From the NCBI GenBank assembly GCA_029706075.1, contig JAINUG010000115.1:2125001-2189000 (forward strand): a stretch of 64,000 nucleotides of DNA, written 5' to 3'. How positions within the stretch are numbered: position 1 is the stretch's first letter; every line of letters begins with the position of its first letter. A program made the position numbers and the translations under genes. Below the pieces are notes generated by a model. That model was not told the DNA's origin, did no database searches, and saw only the letters and a list, made by a program, of their open reading frames with translations. The DNA is from Aldrovandia affinis (Eukaryota > Chordata > Actinopteri > Notacanthiformes > Halosauridae). Shown here piece after piece: positions 35,680-46,093 of the stretch.

Positions 35680-37055
35680 TTGTTGTGCTGTAGCCACTTA
35701 TTACTTAATAAGTCAGAAAACGTTTTATAAAAATTCATACTGAAGCCATCATCTCCATGGGCTTTCTCACTGGCTAAAGATTAAATTATGAGATCATTAT
35801 CTCTGATCAAGATATGTCCCGATCCAACCTTTCCTTTTCCTCAGCAGAAAGTGTGGGCAATATTTTCTTCAATAGCTCCTCAAAATAGAATGGTGAAGGA
35901 TGAGTTTCAGAAGCATACAGTAACTTGTAGAATTATTTAATTCTGTCATCGATGCCCCGAGGTGTCTTATCTCGGAATTATCCCAATCCGAGATAAATGT
36001 TTTGACTTTTTGTTGCGTATGAGCTAACAATCAACCTGCCTTCTCTCCAAATTCAAAGTATGTATTTTTCACTCCATACAAATCAAATTATTATTATTTT
36101 TTCCTTCAGTTTTCATTTTTAACGAATCAGTGTACATCTATTCATGCTTGGGTTTTTCTTTATGGGCCGTTTCTAAATCTAAAGTTTAGTAAGGCTTTTT
36201 AATTAGTCTGTCCTTCTCTCAACTCTGCAAGTTGCTTTATATGCCTCCCATACAGGACTCTACAGACTTGCTGTTAATTTCAAAGAATTTGTGCGCTTCA
36301 GTATTAACAAACTCAGTTCATTCTGGGATAATTAAGAGTGAGTTATTCAATTTCCACAGTGAGGGTTTAGTATGATTTGTGGAAGGGGCAAAAACGAATG
36401 TAATTGGACAAGCCTCTGAATAAATCATGTTTTTTATTTCCATTTCCCATATATTTGATAATATTTCTTGAGTGCCCCAAAAGGCATCTATTCTAGAATA
36501 TGACTTATGGGGATTTGTGAGGAAAATATATTCCGTAGCTGTTGGGTTTAGTAGTCGCCACACCTCAAATAAACCTGCTGTTTTACACGCATCTGTAAAT
36601 GCTGCCAATATTGCTCAGCCGGAAGGTAAAGGCTTCATGATCTGTCAACAATGGGCTTGGAACTGCATTGTAACCACCACCCATTCAAATTGGTGTACCA
36701 GAGTATTGCGCCAGTACAGAACCCATCACATTAAAAAAGGGAACAGAATTGTTGTTGGGCCCATATACATTTAGTATAAAAACTGAATCCGTTGATCAGC
36801 ACATATCTTCCTATCAATATTTGAATTCTCCGTTACAAAAGGTGCAAAAGGTGTCTTTTTATGAACCACAATGGCTACGGCCCTACTTCAGCTATTGAAT
36901 GAAGACAAAAATATTTGTCCGACCCCTCCTTGCTTTAGTTTGAGCGACTCCAAGTCAGTGAGGTGAGTTTCTTGTAACAATGCAATTTCAGTATTTATTT
37001 AGGATATTCTGACTCGCTTCACTGGACTGTTAAAACCACTTACATTCAAGGAGGT
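35680..37055 (-). mobile_element. L1-group LINE fragment (endonuclease to start of RT), minus strand
   Basis: Read on the minus strand from about 37050: LNVSGFNSPVKRV and TEIALLQETHL (start of the apurinic-like endonuclease), then GLFEVWRLLNPTATEYIF and NPHKSYSRIDAFWG (36608-36318), the endonuclease C-terminal part. At the far end near 35760 is a trace of the pre-RT motif (EKAHGDDGF in place of K-S-P-G-P-D-G-F). The frame is interrupted many times, so the copy is old. RT and 3' end are absent. Confidence 0.75.
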
Positions 37056-37699
37056 CACAACTATATTTTCCAGTAAAGGTCTGTCCCACATTTTGCGACA
37101 ATATTTATATTAATTAAAATAATGAAAATCAATTCATCACTTCCTTGCCTATAATATTGCTCAATTCCATTTACATGTTGCAAAAAAGGAAAAATCCGCT
37201 CTGTGTACAAAACTAACATAAAAGTAATGATAAAACAGGATACCAAGGATCGGAGGACCCAATGGGGCCTGGCAAAATGGTACATTTGGTCCATAGAAAT
37301 GTCAAGTTGTGCACCATGGAATTTAAGGCTCTCAGGGGACAAAATTTAAATTTTTTCACCAAACAAAATATGAACATGCTACTGATATGCCTATCAGCAG
37401 TATGCCAACATTATGCCACCAATATACTCACATTTGTCTCTTGAAGTCAGTTCAGAAGGTTGAACAGTAGGCTAGGCTACATTTATAGCCAGTAGAGATG
37501 TCAAAGTCGGTTCCTCAGTGTAAACATGCTAGCTAATTTAATTGACATAAGAACATTAGCTATCATTAGCTGCTATTGTTTTAGCTTAGCCTCTTGGTGC
37601 ATTAGGGGTAACATTGTGTTTAACACGTGTTCTGTCACTCAAGTGAAGAAGTGCGAGATGTAACTGATTATAACTTCAGCCACCTCTTGCCCTTTGGAA
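37056..37699. other. Non-coding stretch, no gene seen
   Basis: No gene or repeat recognised. Confidence 0.4.
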
Positions 37700-38060
37700 T
37701 AGAATTTTGAGGTTTAATAAATAATAATAATAATAATACACTTTTTATATAGTATCTTTTGTACAGAATGCAGCTCAAAGTGCTTTTACATTTCAGCACA
37801 AAGAATAGAGAAAAAATTATTTAAAAATAATAATAAAATAAAAAATGTAATAAATAAATCACACAATACAAATGGCACAGAGAAAATCTTGTAAGTAAAG
37901 GAATAAAGCAATTTAAAGAAATAAAATAATAAAGAGCCATTTAAAAATGTTCACTGAGCCCACTTCTCTAATACTTTTTTGTAGGGAGTTCCACAATTTA
38001 GGTGCATAGTGGACGAAAGCAGCTTCCCCAATTTTCTTTTGGCCTGCTACAGAGGACCTA
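37700..38060 (-). repeat. LINE 3' end fragment, minus strand
   Basis: On the minus strand a piece resembling AFVHYAPKLWNSLP (the C-terminal motif of L2/Rex-type ORF2) is followed by A/T-rich 3'UTR and a (TTA)n tail at 37721-37738. The piece is short and diverged. Confidence 0.55.
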
Positions 38061-38408
38061 AGGGATGGATGGATGGATTGATCAAAACAAATGTAAGAAA
38101 CATTTTAACATGTGCATCCGATTAATCAACCAATTTAATCAACTCAACGGTTGACAGCCCTAAAAACAACCAGTTCACTCAACCTACAGGTGGTCATAAA
38201 AATATTTCAAAATCATCATACAGTTGTTATATGACCATGTGATGATATTAGTCATATTTTTTATGCTGAATGTTATTCATTACCATCAAGTATTATATTT
38301 GGAACACAGCAGATTGGAGTGCTGCAATTTGAGGTAATAAAATATAAAAAATACAAAATATGTTTGAAAGTGCTCTTGGGAAAGAGACAGAATGGTCAAA
38401 AGAAAATA

Positions 38409-38578
38409 ATTCCATTGCACTCTTCTGTATTAAAATGCCTTTATTGTGATGGCATTACAATGGAAAGTGATTAAAATCTCAATGACAGACCACCAACGGA
38501 TTTCAATTCCTTCATCCTTCATCAGGGTGTGATGACATTACAATAAAGCGCTTTTAATGAAAAAGAGTGCCTTGGAAT
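38409..38578. mobile_element. 170-bp fold-back element
   Basis: The left arm ATTCCATTGCACTCTTCTGT, then ATTAAAATGCCTTTATTGTG, pairs with the inverted right arm ending CACTCTTTTTCATTAAAAGC (reverse complement of 38530-38578). The arms are about 50 bp with some mismatches, and a roughly 60-bp loop lies between them. There is no coding capacity, and the family is not known to me. Confidence 0.6.
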
Positions 38579-39203
38579 CTATTTTAGACAATTAAGAATA
38601 TTATATATTGGACTTTGATTTTGCATTTTCTATGTCACGTTGCACAAATACATGGACTGTATGTCCAAATGGAAGGGAAAAACGTAAGGCATTATGTAGA
38701 ATTTTAGAAGTACTATGAAGAGAGGCAATGATCAATAGATCATGTTATTTCAACCCAAACTGCAAAAATAACATTCCTGAATTACCACTTATGACCACTA
38801 GAGAGCAGAATTTGACAATAAATGAATTTGTCTAATTCAGGTGAGTGAAAGTGCTGGGGATTCTAGTGCAAATGTAACTGAAAGCTACTCTTGATCAGAA
38901 TACACAGTATTGCGTCTACTGTGTTAGACAAAATAATAAAAGGCTGCACACTGTTTACATTCATAGGTCTTTGCCATGGATTGGACAGTTATCATTTTTC
39001 ATTGGGAACTAAGAAAATGCTTCTTTGGGAGCGAAACAGTGTGGTGTGCAGGCTTCTAACAGTTGATGATTACTTCTCAGAACAGAACCTGCAAATATTT
39101 TCTGCCTACTGTTGATGACACAAATACTAGATCAATGCATTGACATTTTTTGCCCATTGTAAGCAATGTCTTGTGCAATTTATTTATTTATTTATACTGT
39201 ATA
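38579..39203. other. Non-coding stretch, no gene seen
   Basis: No gene or repeat recognised. A 74-residue ORF at 38891-39115 lacks known domains. Confidence 0.4.
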
Positions 39204-39206
39204 TAC

Positions 39207-39207
<1 letters not shown>

Positions 39208-39262
<55 letters not shown>
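39208..39262. repeat. (TG)n-(TA)n microsatellite
   Basis: A TG run at 39208-39230 passes into a TA run to about 39253 and ends in CACACACA. Its palindromic layout (TG, TA, CA) could form a hairpin or cruciform. Confidence 0.95.
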
Positions 39263-39394
39263 AACACAGTGCTGTTCTCTGAAAGATGATACCTAAGTTA
39301 TTTATATAACTCAACATATACAGTACTATTTATACTTGGAACCTGAAAATTACAAGCATCTGAAAATTTAAACAAAAAAGCATGGTGTGTCCAA

Positions 39395-39742
39395 CCAGGC
39401 GTGTGACTAGACATTTCAAATATCCGGGGCTGAGCCCACGCCCTAGTATAGATAATAATCAATCATTTTACTCACAGTGTATTAAACAATGCAAGTAACC
39501 TATCATTATAGTTCTTACATGTATAATGACATTAAGCCCTTGCAACAAAGTTTAAATGAAGAAAAATGTAGGGGTGTGGGCTACATTTAACACATGCAGT
39601 GCAGTGTCCATGGTTGTATCAGTAATGCTCAAACACGGTCAATAATACACACAAAAAAATGAATGAATTTGCCCAAAATGGTTCGGGGCTAATGACAAAA
39701 GGTCCGGGGCTATAGCCCAATAGCCAGGCCCTAGCCATGCCA
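39395..39742. mobile_element. hAT-like non-autonomous element
   Basis: The flanking 8-mers GTGTCCAA (39387-39394) and ATGTCCAA (39743-39750) differ by one base. The ends are loosely inverted (CCAGGCGTGTGACTAG against the inverted TGGCATGGCTAG), with an internal GGGGCTGAGCCC near the left and GGGGCTATAGCCC near the right. About 348 bp, no coding capacity. Confidence 0.45.
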
Positions 39743-41719
39743 ATGTCCAAACACATACTTTTCCTTTTTTTTCTTTTCTTTTTTTTTCAGTGAACAACAC
39801 TAGGTCCCCTCTGGACTCTTATGGCACTGACCCAGAAATGCAATGCTATAAATTCCCCAGCTAAATAGTTTGGCTTGATATCTGTTAAACAGACAGAAAG
39901 GGAATTAGGAGGGGAAAAGAAGGCAAACACGTGCTGGAGATCAATAAGAGAAGAACTATTAAAACAGGCTTATCAGCAAGGGAACATCCATACCACAAAG
40001 TAGTTCACAGAATCAAGCACCCTGGAATATCAATATATACCCTTGAATTTTTCAAGATGTGTGGATGCGATGTTATCCCGGTGCGAGGTGTATGTTAATA
40101 GCACGGTCTGATGTGCATGCGGATATCAGGCAATATGTATGCGTTTCTGAGAGAAGATAGCGGTATGTAGTGTGCTGTGAGTAGCATGTGTGCCTTTGAA
40201 CATATCTGTATATTGGACAGAACACGGCTGCTCCTCTGCTATGCTCTTGTCCCATGCGGGCCATGTGCAGAACAAACACTACTCACAGGCTGAGCAGTAG
40301 GTACATAAAGTAGTACTTTGAGCCATTCTAGGTTCCATTCTGTAGACTCACCAGATACTCAGCCCCTGCATTCATTTTGTCCTCTCTGCTTCCTAACTAC
40401 AGGAGGTCCTGGCTGGTAGCAGTGCTATAATACCATACAAAACATCCGTTGCTACAGTATTGTACCTGGTCATGCCCTTTCATGAATAATCATAAGATGC
40501 ACCAAATAGGGATGTTTTGGCTTCACCGATAGGGAGTGAGTCTAAAGAATCCGTGGTCTTACTCGAGGCACGTTTCTTGTACCGACCACCAAGAGGCAGC
40601 TTCCAGTAAGTACACTAGCCTGAGCACAGCCTGAATAGTAGGCTACATATTAAACACCATGAATGCAAATAAGTTAAAGGACTAGTGTGCAGAAAATCTA
40701 ATCAAATAATAATCACAATGTACTCATAATAACACTGGGGGAAATAATGATAAGATGCATAATAATGGTGCGCAAACTTCATCATACAATTAAAACATTA
40801 AAAAAATGTTTGGGGTAAAGTAGGTAATGTTATAATGAGTCAATAATCACCCTATTCTGTGGTATTGATAAATAACTCCATTCCATTTTCATAAATGTAG
40901 GAAGATGAGGTACCAGCACAGCTCAGTGCAGACAGTTTCCACCAGCTCCTTCTGGTTGATATTAAGCTGTTCCACTGGGTAATAATGATGCAGTTAAGAG
41001 CATGAGTCACAAACCCTTATTGAGGCTGTGATGCCACATAAATAGGTGAAATTAAATAGTGTGTACTAAAGACAAAAATTAGAATTTGCATCTTATACAA
41101 TGCCTTTATTCCATGGTAGGCTCTGTTACCATATTTGCAAAAATGTAAGTATGTGTAGTGTGAGGGATAGTAAACGTAAAGTAAACATTTCTAAAAGATG
41201 GACAACTGTAATCCTAACTATGATTTAATTGAATAAACAGACTTCGTAAAGTAATTAGAATTTTTTATCGATACTATAGGTGCATCCTCAGTATAGCCCA
41301 TGTGCCTCCTCTTCAACCTTGAGTCATTTATCACAGACAACACTGGACCCAAAGCCTCATCTCTCTGAAAAAAGGAAAAGGCCAGCATTGCTTGCTGCTT
41401 TGCATTAGACATCAGGCCAGTAAACTTAGTAGAAGGGAACAGAAAATTCTTCAAACTCTGGAGCCAGGTTACACCATTCCCATGAGAGGGACTATATCAC
41501 ACGCACAGACCCCGAAATACATAAAAATCAAAGGAAAGCTTTTGGAGCACAAACAGTGTGGCAGTTAGTTTCACAACTGATATGTGGAGTTCACTGAGAA
41601 TGGAAATCTTGCATGACAGTGACAGCTAAGTTCATAACTGAGGACTGGTGACTTGTAAGTCTTGTGTTGGAAACCAAAACAATGGAGGAGAGTCACACTA
41701 TATCTAATATTGTATAGCG
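39743..41719. other. Non-coding stretch, no gene seen
   Basis: The ORFs at 40073-40279 and 41218-41454 (minus) have no recognisable domains. No repeat family identified. Confidence 0.4.
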
Positions 41720-42285
41720 GCTTGGTTAGCAATGCTATTGGAGCCCAACTTCACCGAGGAATACGAACACATTCTGGACCTGGCAATGGCACAGTGGAAT
41801 ATGGCTTAGGACATGACAAATGCCTTGAAGCCAAAGATCACGCTCACCGAGCTCCTGTCAGAGGAGGACAGCGTGTCATTGCCAGCCACTCTACAAATGC
41901 TGGCAAACCTGAAAGGGCCTCACTTGGGCATACGGGACGATGACAGCCCCACTACCAAGCCAAACTGGTGGAGAAGACTGACAAGGGATGGGAGCTGTGT
42001 TTATTTGCAAGCAGAAAAGTGACAAGTGTCAGAAAAGTGACAAGGAGCTGGAGACTGCCATATTACTCTGTGGAGATGATGGAAGACACCAATGAAAGTC
42101 AACAAAGTGACAGCAAAGAGGATATTAAGGACTCTCTTCAAGATCGCACAAAGGTATAATCTAGACCACTGGCATGGTGGAGGACAAATGAGGACAGGTA
42201 CTTCAGAAGTGGCCAGAGCAGCACAGCATCTGCTCAGCATCCCTGGCACATCGACTCCCTCAGAGAACATCTTCTCAGGCTAGAA
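41720..42285 (+). pseudogene. hAT transposase remnant (C-terminal part)
   Basis: One plus frame has ALKPKITLTELLSEED, like the region before the dimerisation domain of hAT transposases (A-L-D-P-R-F-K-x-L). Another has LDHWHGGGQMR and, further on, VARAAQHLLSIPGTSTPSEN with IFSG. This corresponds to the hAT C-terminal dimerisation motif (A-R-x-x-L-x-I-P-A-T-S-A-P-S-E-R-x-F-S). The frame is broken at least twice. No terminal repeats were located. Confidence 0.7.
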
Positions 42286-42898
42286 TAAATGCTTACATTT
42301 TATGACTACTTTACTAGTCACCAAAACGGATGGACTAAGTCAATTCTAGCTAGCTAATGTCCATACAGTTTTTAATCTAATGTTACTGGTTTGAAAGCTT
42401 CAAAATAGCGAGACATGGTAACATTAACACCAGGAAAGCTATTAAAGTCTGATACCAAGGCAGTTAGCTAGCTAGTAGAAGCTAGCAAATACGAGCCCTC
42501 CACTCCAGTCAGCTCGGCAGACGATTCCGCCAGAGACTGTGGACTGTTTTCCATTTGGTATGCCAAAAAACATAATTTGGATTGTCTTTCTGTGTAAATT
42601 CTTAGCGGAATATAACTGGTGTGCAGCAGCACAATTGCACGTTTTAAATGGTCTGTTACTTAGTTACCATGTATGATCTTTGATCTTTGCAACACAAAAT
42701 CTCCGGTCATATCGTTTTGAATGAGATCAAATCTATGAATATTGGTAAAATATCATGTTCTTCAGGGTTTCTGCTATAGTTTTTATATTATTTTTATATA
42801 TTTTTACATTGCATTCAATGGAAACGGAATCTTTATAGGATCCTATCTGCACACGCAGCTTATGCTGAAATAGGCTTGAAATGTGTCAACAGATTCAG
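42286..42898. other. Non-coding stretch, no gene seen
   Basis: No feature recognised. Confidence 0.4.
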
Positions 42899-42919
42899 GG
42901 CCAGATTACTAGTGGCAGC

Positions 42920-43215
42920 ACAAAAACAGCCCCTATAATGTGGCTCTTTTGCGGTCGCAGGTACAAACACATTAATGACCAATTTACAAAGACTGGTTTT
43001 AATGACAAAATAAAAGAAATGCAACAACCTCATTCACAATTTTGCAGTAGGAGACAAGCAATACAAATATGGCATGCGGACACATCCAAATCGCATAGCG
43101 CCAAGAAATGGATGCGGAGCACAAGTAGCGAAGGAACCACAAGAAAATTTTTTTTTACAGATCAGCAAATACAGGTAATGGTCAGCGAGGTACAGTCACA
43201 AAAAAGTGACATCAC
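42920..43215 (+). pseudogene. Myb/SANT-like accessory protein of Harbinger element
   Basis: The plus frame ends TTRKFFFTDQQIQVMVSEVQ. This resembles the Myb/SANT-like domain start (N-F-T-x-x-E-I-x-V-L-V-x-E-V) found in the DNA-binding partner of HARBI1-type transposases. The upstream part of the same ORF is not recognised. The position next to the left terminus fits a Harbinger accessory gene. The frame stops soon after, so the domain is truncated. Confidence 0.45.
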
Positions 43216-43802
43216 AAAAATAATTAATTAATTAGGCATAACAAAATTAACATGATGTAAAATAAAGTATTGTATAATGTTAGGTGGCGTCCAGAAGATA
43301 AACTTTCCTAGAACATAATGCGGGTCCAACCAAGGAAAGAATATTAACACTGACAGAACAATAGATGGGAACAATCTCTGCAAATTGAGAAAACCGTGGG
43401 GGTGGAAGGAATAGACACAGCCGAACTTGTGATGGGAGAAGGCCACAGAGCAAGGTAAAACTGTATTCACAATGCATTCTGCACCCTACTGACCACATAC
43501 GCACAATAAGTCAATTCTTCAAATTCAGAACTGCATTTTTATACTGACTGCTAGCTGATGATAGATTGGTCAATAGAAATCCTGCATCCTTTCAATAAAA
43601 CTGTCGGGGTAGCTATGCATTTTATGATCCTGCCCAGGCAAACAGTATATGTCCTAGCCTAACCTAAATTCTCATAAACAAGCGTGGGCTTCCTTGGTGT
43701 CATCACTGACAGGTTTTATTACCCCCTTAAATGAAATCAGTGCACAAGGCTTTGCCACCAGTGTTTGTCCATAGTGAATCAGCACACCACATGCCTACTA
43801 TA

Positions 43803-43834
<32 letters not shown>
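43803..43834. repeat. (CA)n microsatellite
   Basis: About 15 CA units in a row. Likely polymorphic. Confidence 0.95.
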
Positions 43835-43835
<1 letters not shown>

Positions 43836-44253
43836 ACAATTGGGGGATTCTACCTATAAGTTGGAAACTATGAGTCAAGTGTGTCATGATTTGCCTTGTC
43901 AAATGGTAGCAATATTCCTTGCCTGAGCATATTATGTTTCTCCAAATATCAGCTCAACCAACATCTCTGTTTAAGCCAGGCCCTATTGATGCTTGGTGTC
44001 ACCATGATGCCCACAACAAGAGGACAATTTCAATTTCAATGATTACATATATAATAAATATATAATAAATATAAAAATATACCCTGAACATATTTTGGAG
44101 AAAGACAAACTTGGTTTGGTATTATTTGCTTTCATTTAATCTCTTTTGTAATTGCTATATGTCATTTTTACATGTAGAATTGAGTATTTGTTAAGGTAGT
44201 TGAACCTGTCTGTAGATTGGACACTGAATATGTATTTGTCTAAGTGTTTAAGT

Positions 44254-44284
44254 GTAATTGAATTGAATTGAATTGAATTGAATT
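44254..44284. repeat. (AATTG)n short tandem repeat
   Basis: About six copies of AATTG. It may be the tail of a LINE. Confidence 0.85.
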
Positions 44285-44424
44285 ATAATTTGTATATTTT
44301 GATGAAGGATGATCCACCAGATTGGTCTGCCTAACAACAAATTAGGTGATTGAATTGATAATTGGTATCCTGTGTAGTAAGTATTATATTAAATCTAATA
44401 AATAAATATTTACATGCAGCACAT

Positions 44425-44515
44425 GAACCTTAAACAAGGGCATTTAACCATTAAGGCTACTGGATTCAGGGAATATACTTTTTCTTTTCAAATTCTCACT
44501 TGCCCGACAAAATGA
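44425..44515 (-). repeat. tRNA-like repeat, uninterrupted copy
   Basis: Read minus: TTGTCGGGCAAGTGAGAATT, then CCAGTAGCCTTAATGGTTAA and ATGCCCTTGTTTAAGG. The same unit appears around 59548-59606 and 62815-62840, split by the large L2 insertion. TAATGGTTAAATG resembles an A box. Confidence 0.6.
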
Positions 44516-44695
44516 ATATAATTTTCATATTATGTTTGAAAATAAATGAGAAGTTACAGGAAAAATATGTATGTAATATAAAATATATATTAAAAATTCT
44601 GAAATAATACTTTCAAGGCCTTATAGCAGGCAGGTTTCTCCATAGTCACTTAGCTCCTTGCTTAGTTGTGTGTAGCCACATTGTAAAAACCTTGT

Positions 44696-44768
44696 ACATT
44701 TTACATTTACATTTTAAGCATTGAGCAGACGCTCTTATCCAGAGCGACTTACAAGATGTGCATTAATA
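44696..44768 (-). repeat. L2/SINE tail fragment, minus strand
   Basis: Reading minus: CTTGTAAGTCGCTCTGGATA, then AGAGCGTCTGCTCAATGC. This is the 3' tail shared by fish L2 LINEs and their SINE partners. The upstream part is missing. Confidence 0.8.
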
Positions 44769-44936
44769 CAATACAAATAGTTTTTACAATGTCTGTTGAA
44801 TGTCTTCTTTGTCTACTGGAAAATATATGTAAAGGCATGCTCACTGGGGCAAAGCGTCCAGTACCTCGGAGAGCGAACTACAAAACGCCTATTGTTAAAT
44901 GCCTGCAACTTTATTAGTTTTTATCATGGAATTTTA

Positions 44937-45137
44937 TCATTGGGTGCATGACTCAAGGTCCTCTTTTATATCCTCCAGTAGTATGATTACTGTGCGGCAG
45001 TATAACCTATATCGCATCACTATTTGCTCTTCAGTTAATTGAAAGATGATCATTTTTGGACGAGAGACCCCCTCCTGTCTTATTCTGTTTTGCCTTTGTC
45101 CTCTGTCTCTTATCTTAGCTCTGATGACTGCTGCCAT
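44937..45137 (-). pseudogene. HARBI1-like transposase fragment
   Basis: Minus frame: FQLTEEQIVMRYRLYCRTVI, then ILLEDIKEDLE. This matches the N-terminal part of HARBI1-type nucleases (L-S-D-E-Q-I-x-R-R-F-R-L-S-R-x-x-I-L-x-L-L-x-x-L-K-x-D-L-E). The DDE catalytic region is not present downstream on this strand. It sits near the right end of the 42899-46093 element. Confidence 0.65.
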
Positions 45138-45388
45138 GTTTAGGATAGATAACTCCTCATTAACATACCTTTAATAGAATGTGAGAGAGGCTATATCAGC
45201 ACCCAGCATATCAGCAAAATACTGCCTGCTTTCACGTATATTTAAAATTCTCACACAAAGAGGAGAGTCAAAATTAAGGCACGCTTTATTAAATCAGACT
45301 GAATAATTAATTGGCCTAATTTACAAAATCTCCACCCTGTTTTAGCATGTTCGCTCCAGGTTTAGATATGCATGGACAGATTTAACTA

Positions 45389-45939
45389 CACTACCGGTCA
45401 AAAGTTTGAGTACACCTGCTGGAAACTAGGTTTATCTCATAATTGACAATGCTTTACACCGTATACATTTCTGTAAATACTTTAAAATGACAAAAACACA
45501 TGTAACAATGAACAAAATGAACATCAAAGAAATGTTCAAGAAAATTATATTGAAAATTGAATCTTGGATTCCTCAAAATAGCCACCCTTTGCCGTGATAA
45601 CAGCCTCACAAACACGGGCCATTCGGTTAATAAGTTTCAGCAGGAAATCACCCGATATGTCTTCCCAGCTCTCCTGCAGCAATTCCCAGAGAAACTTGTG
45701 GGTTGCTTTGCTTTGACTCTTCTGTCCAGTTTGTCGCATACAATTTCTATGGGATTGAGGTCTGGACACTGGGCAGGCCAGGTCATCAGTTTGAGTTGTC
45801 CTTCACGTTCCTCCTTCACCAGGTAGTTCTTGCACAACTTCAAGGTGAGTTTCGGGTCGTTATCTTGCTGAAGAATGAAGGAGTGCCCGATTAGCCATAG
45901 TCCAGATGGAAGGTGTACTCAAACTTTTGACCGGTAGTG
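45389..45939 (-). mobile_element. Tc1-like family B, 551-bp deletion derivative
   Basis: The terminal repeats CACTACCGGTCAAAAGTTTG (about 30 bp) are inverted at both ends and flanked by TA at 45387-45388 and 45940-45941. The minus strand carries the transposase C-terminal motif WPAQCPDLNPIEIVCDKLDR, where the third acidic residue lies. The N-terminal half is absent. It is a non-autonomous member of a Tc1 family distinct from family A. Confidence 0.9.
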
Positions 45940-46093
45940 TATGTATCTAAAGGAAAGTCCCAGAGTGGTGTAACCACTATTACATCCTAATAGCAATTTG
46001 ACCCATTGTGGCCGTTTAGCAAATCCGACGATTACCTTGTAGCGACTGCTTTTGCGTACGAAAAGCAGTCGCAATCCTTTAGTAAATCTGGCC

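Larger units (their letters stand above)
42899..46093. mobile_element. Harbinger element, about 3.2 kb, with nested insertions
   Basis: The termini are GGCCAGATTACTA (42899) and, inverted, GGCCAGATTTACTA (46093). Inside, near the left end, a Myb/SANT-like reading frame runs plus. Near the right end a HARBI1-like frame runs minus. This two-gene layout is typical of PIF/Harbinger elements. A perfect 12-bp-arm hairpin (GCGACTGCTTTT, loop GCGTACG) lies about 20 bp inside the right terminus. The nested material is a (CA)n run, a tRNA-like repeat (about 44425-44515), an L2/SINE tail (about 44700-44765) and a Tc1 derivative (45389-45939). Both genes are fragments. Confidence 0.6.
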
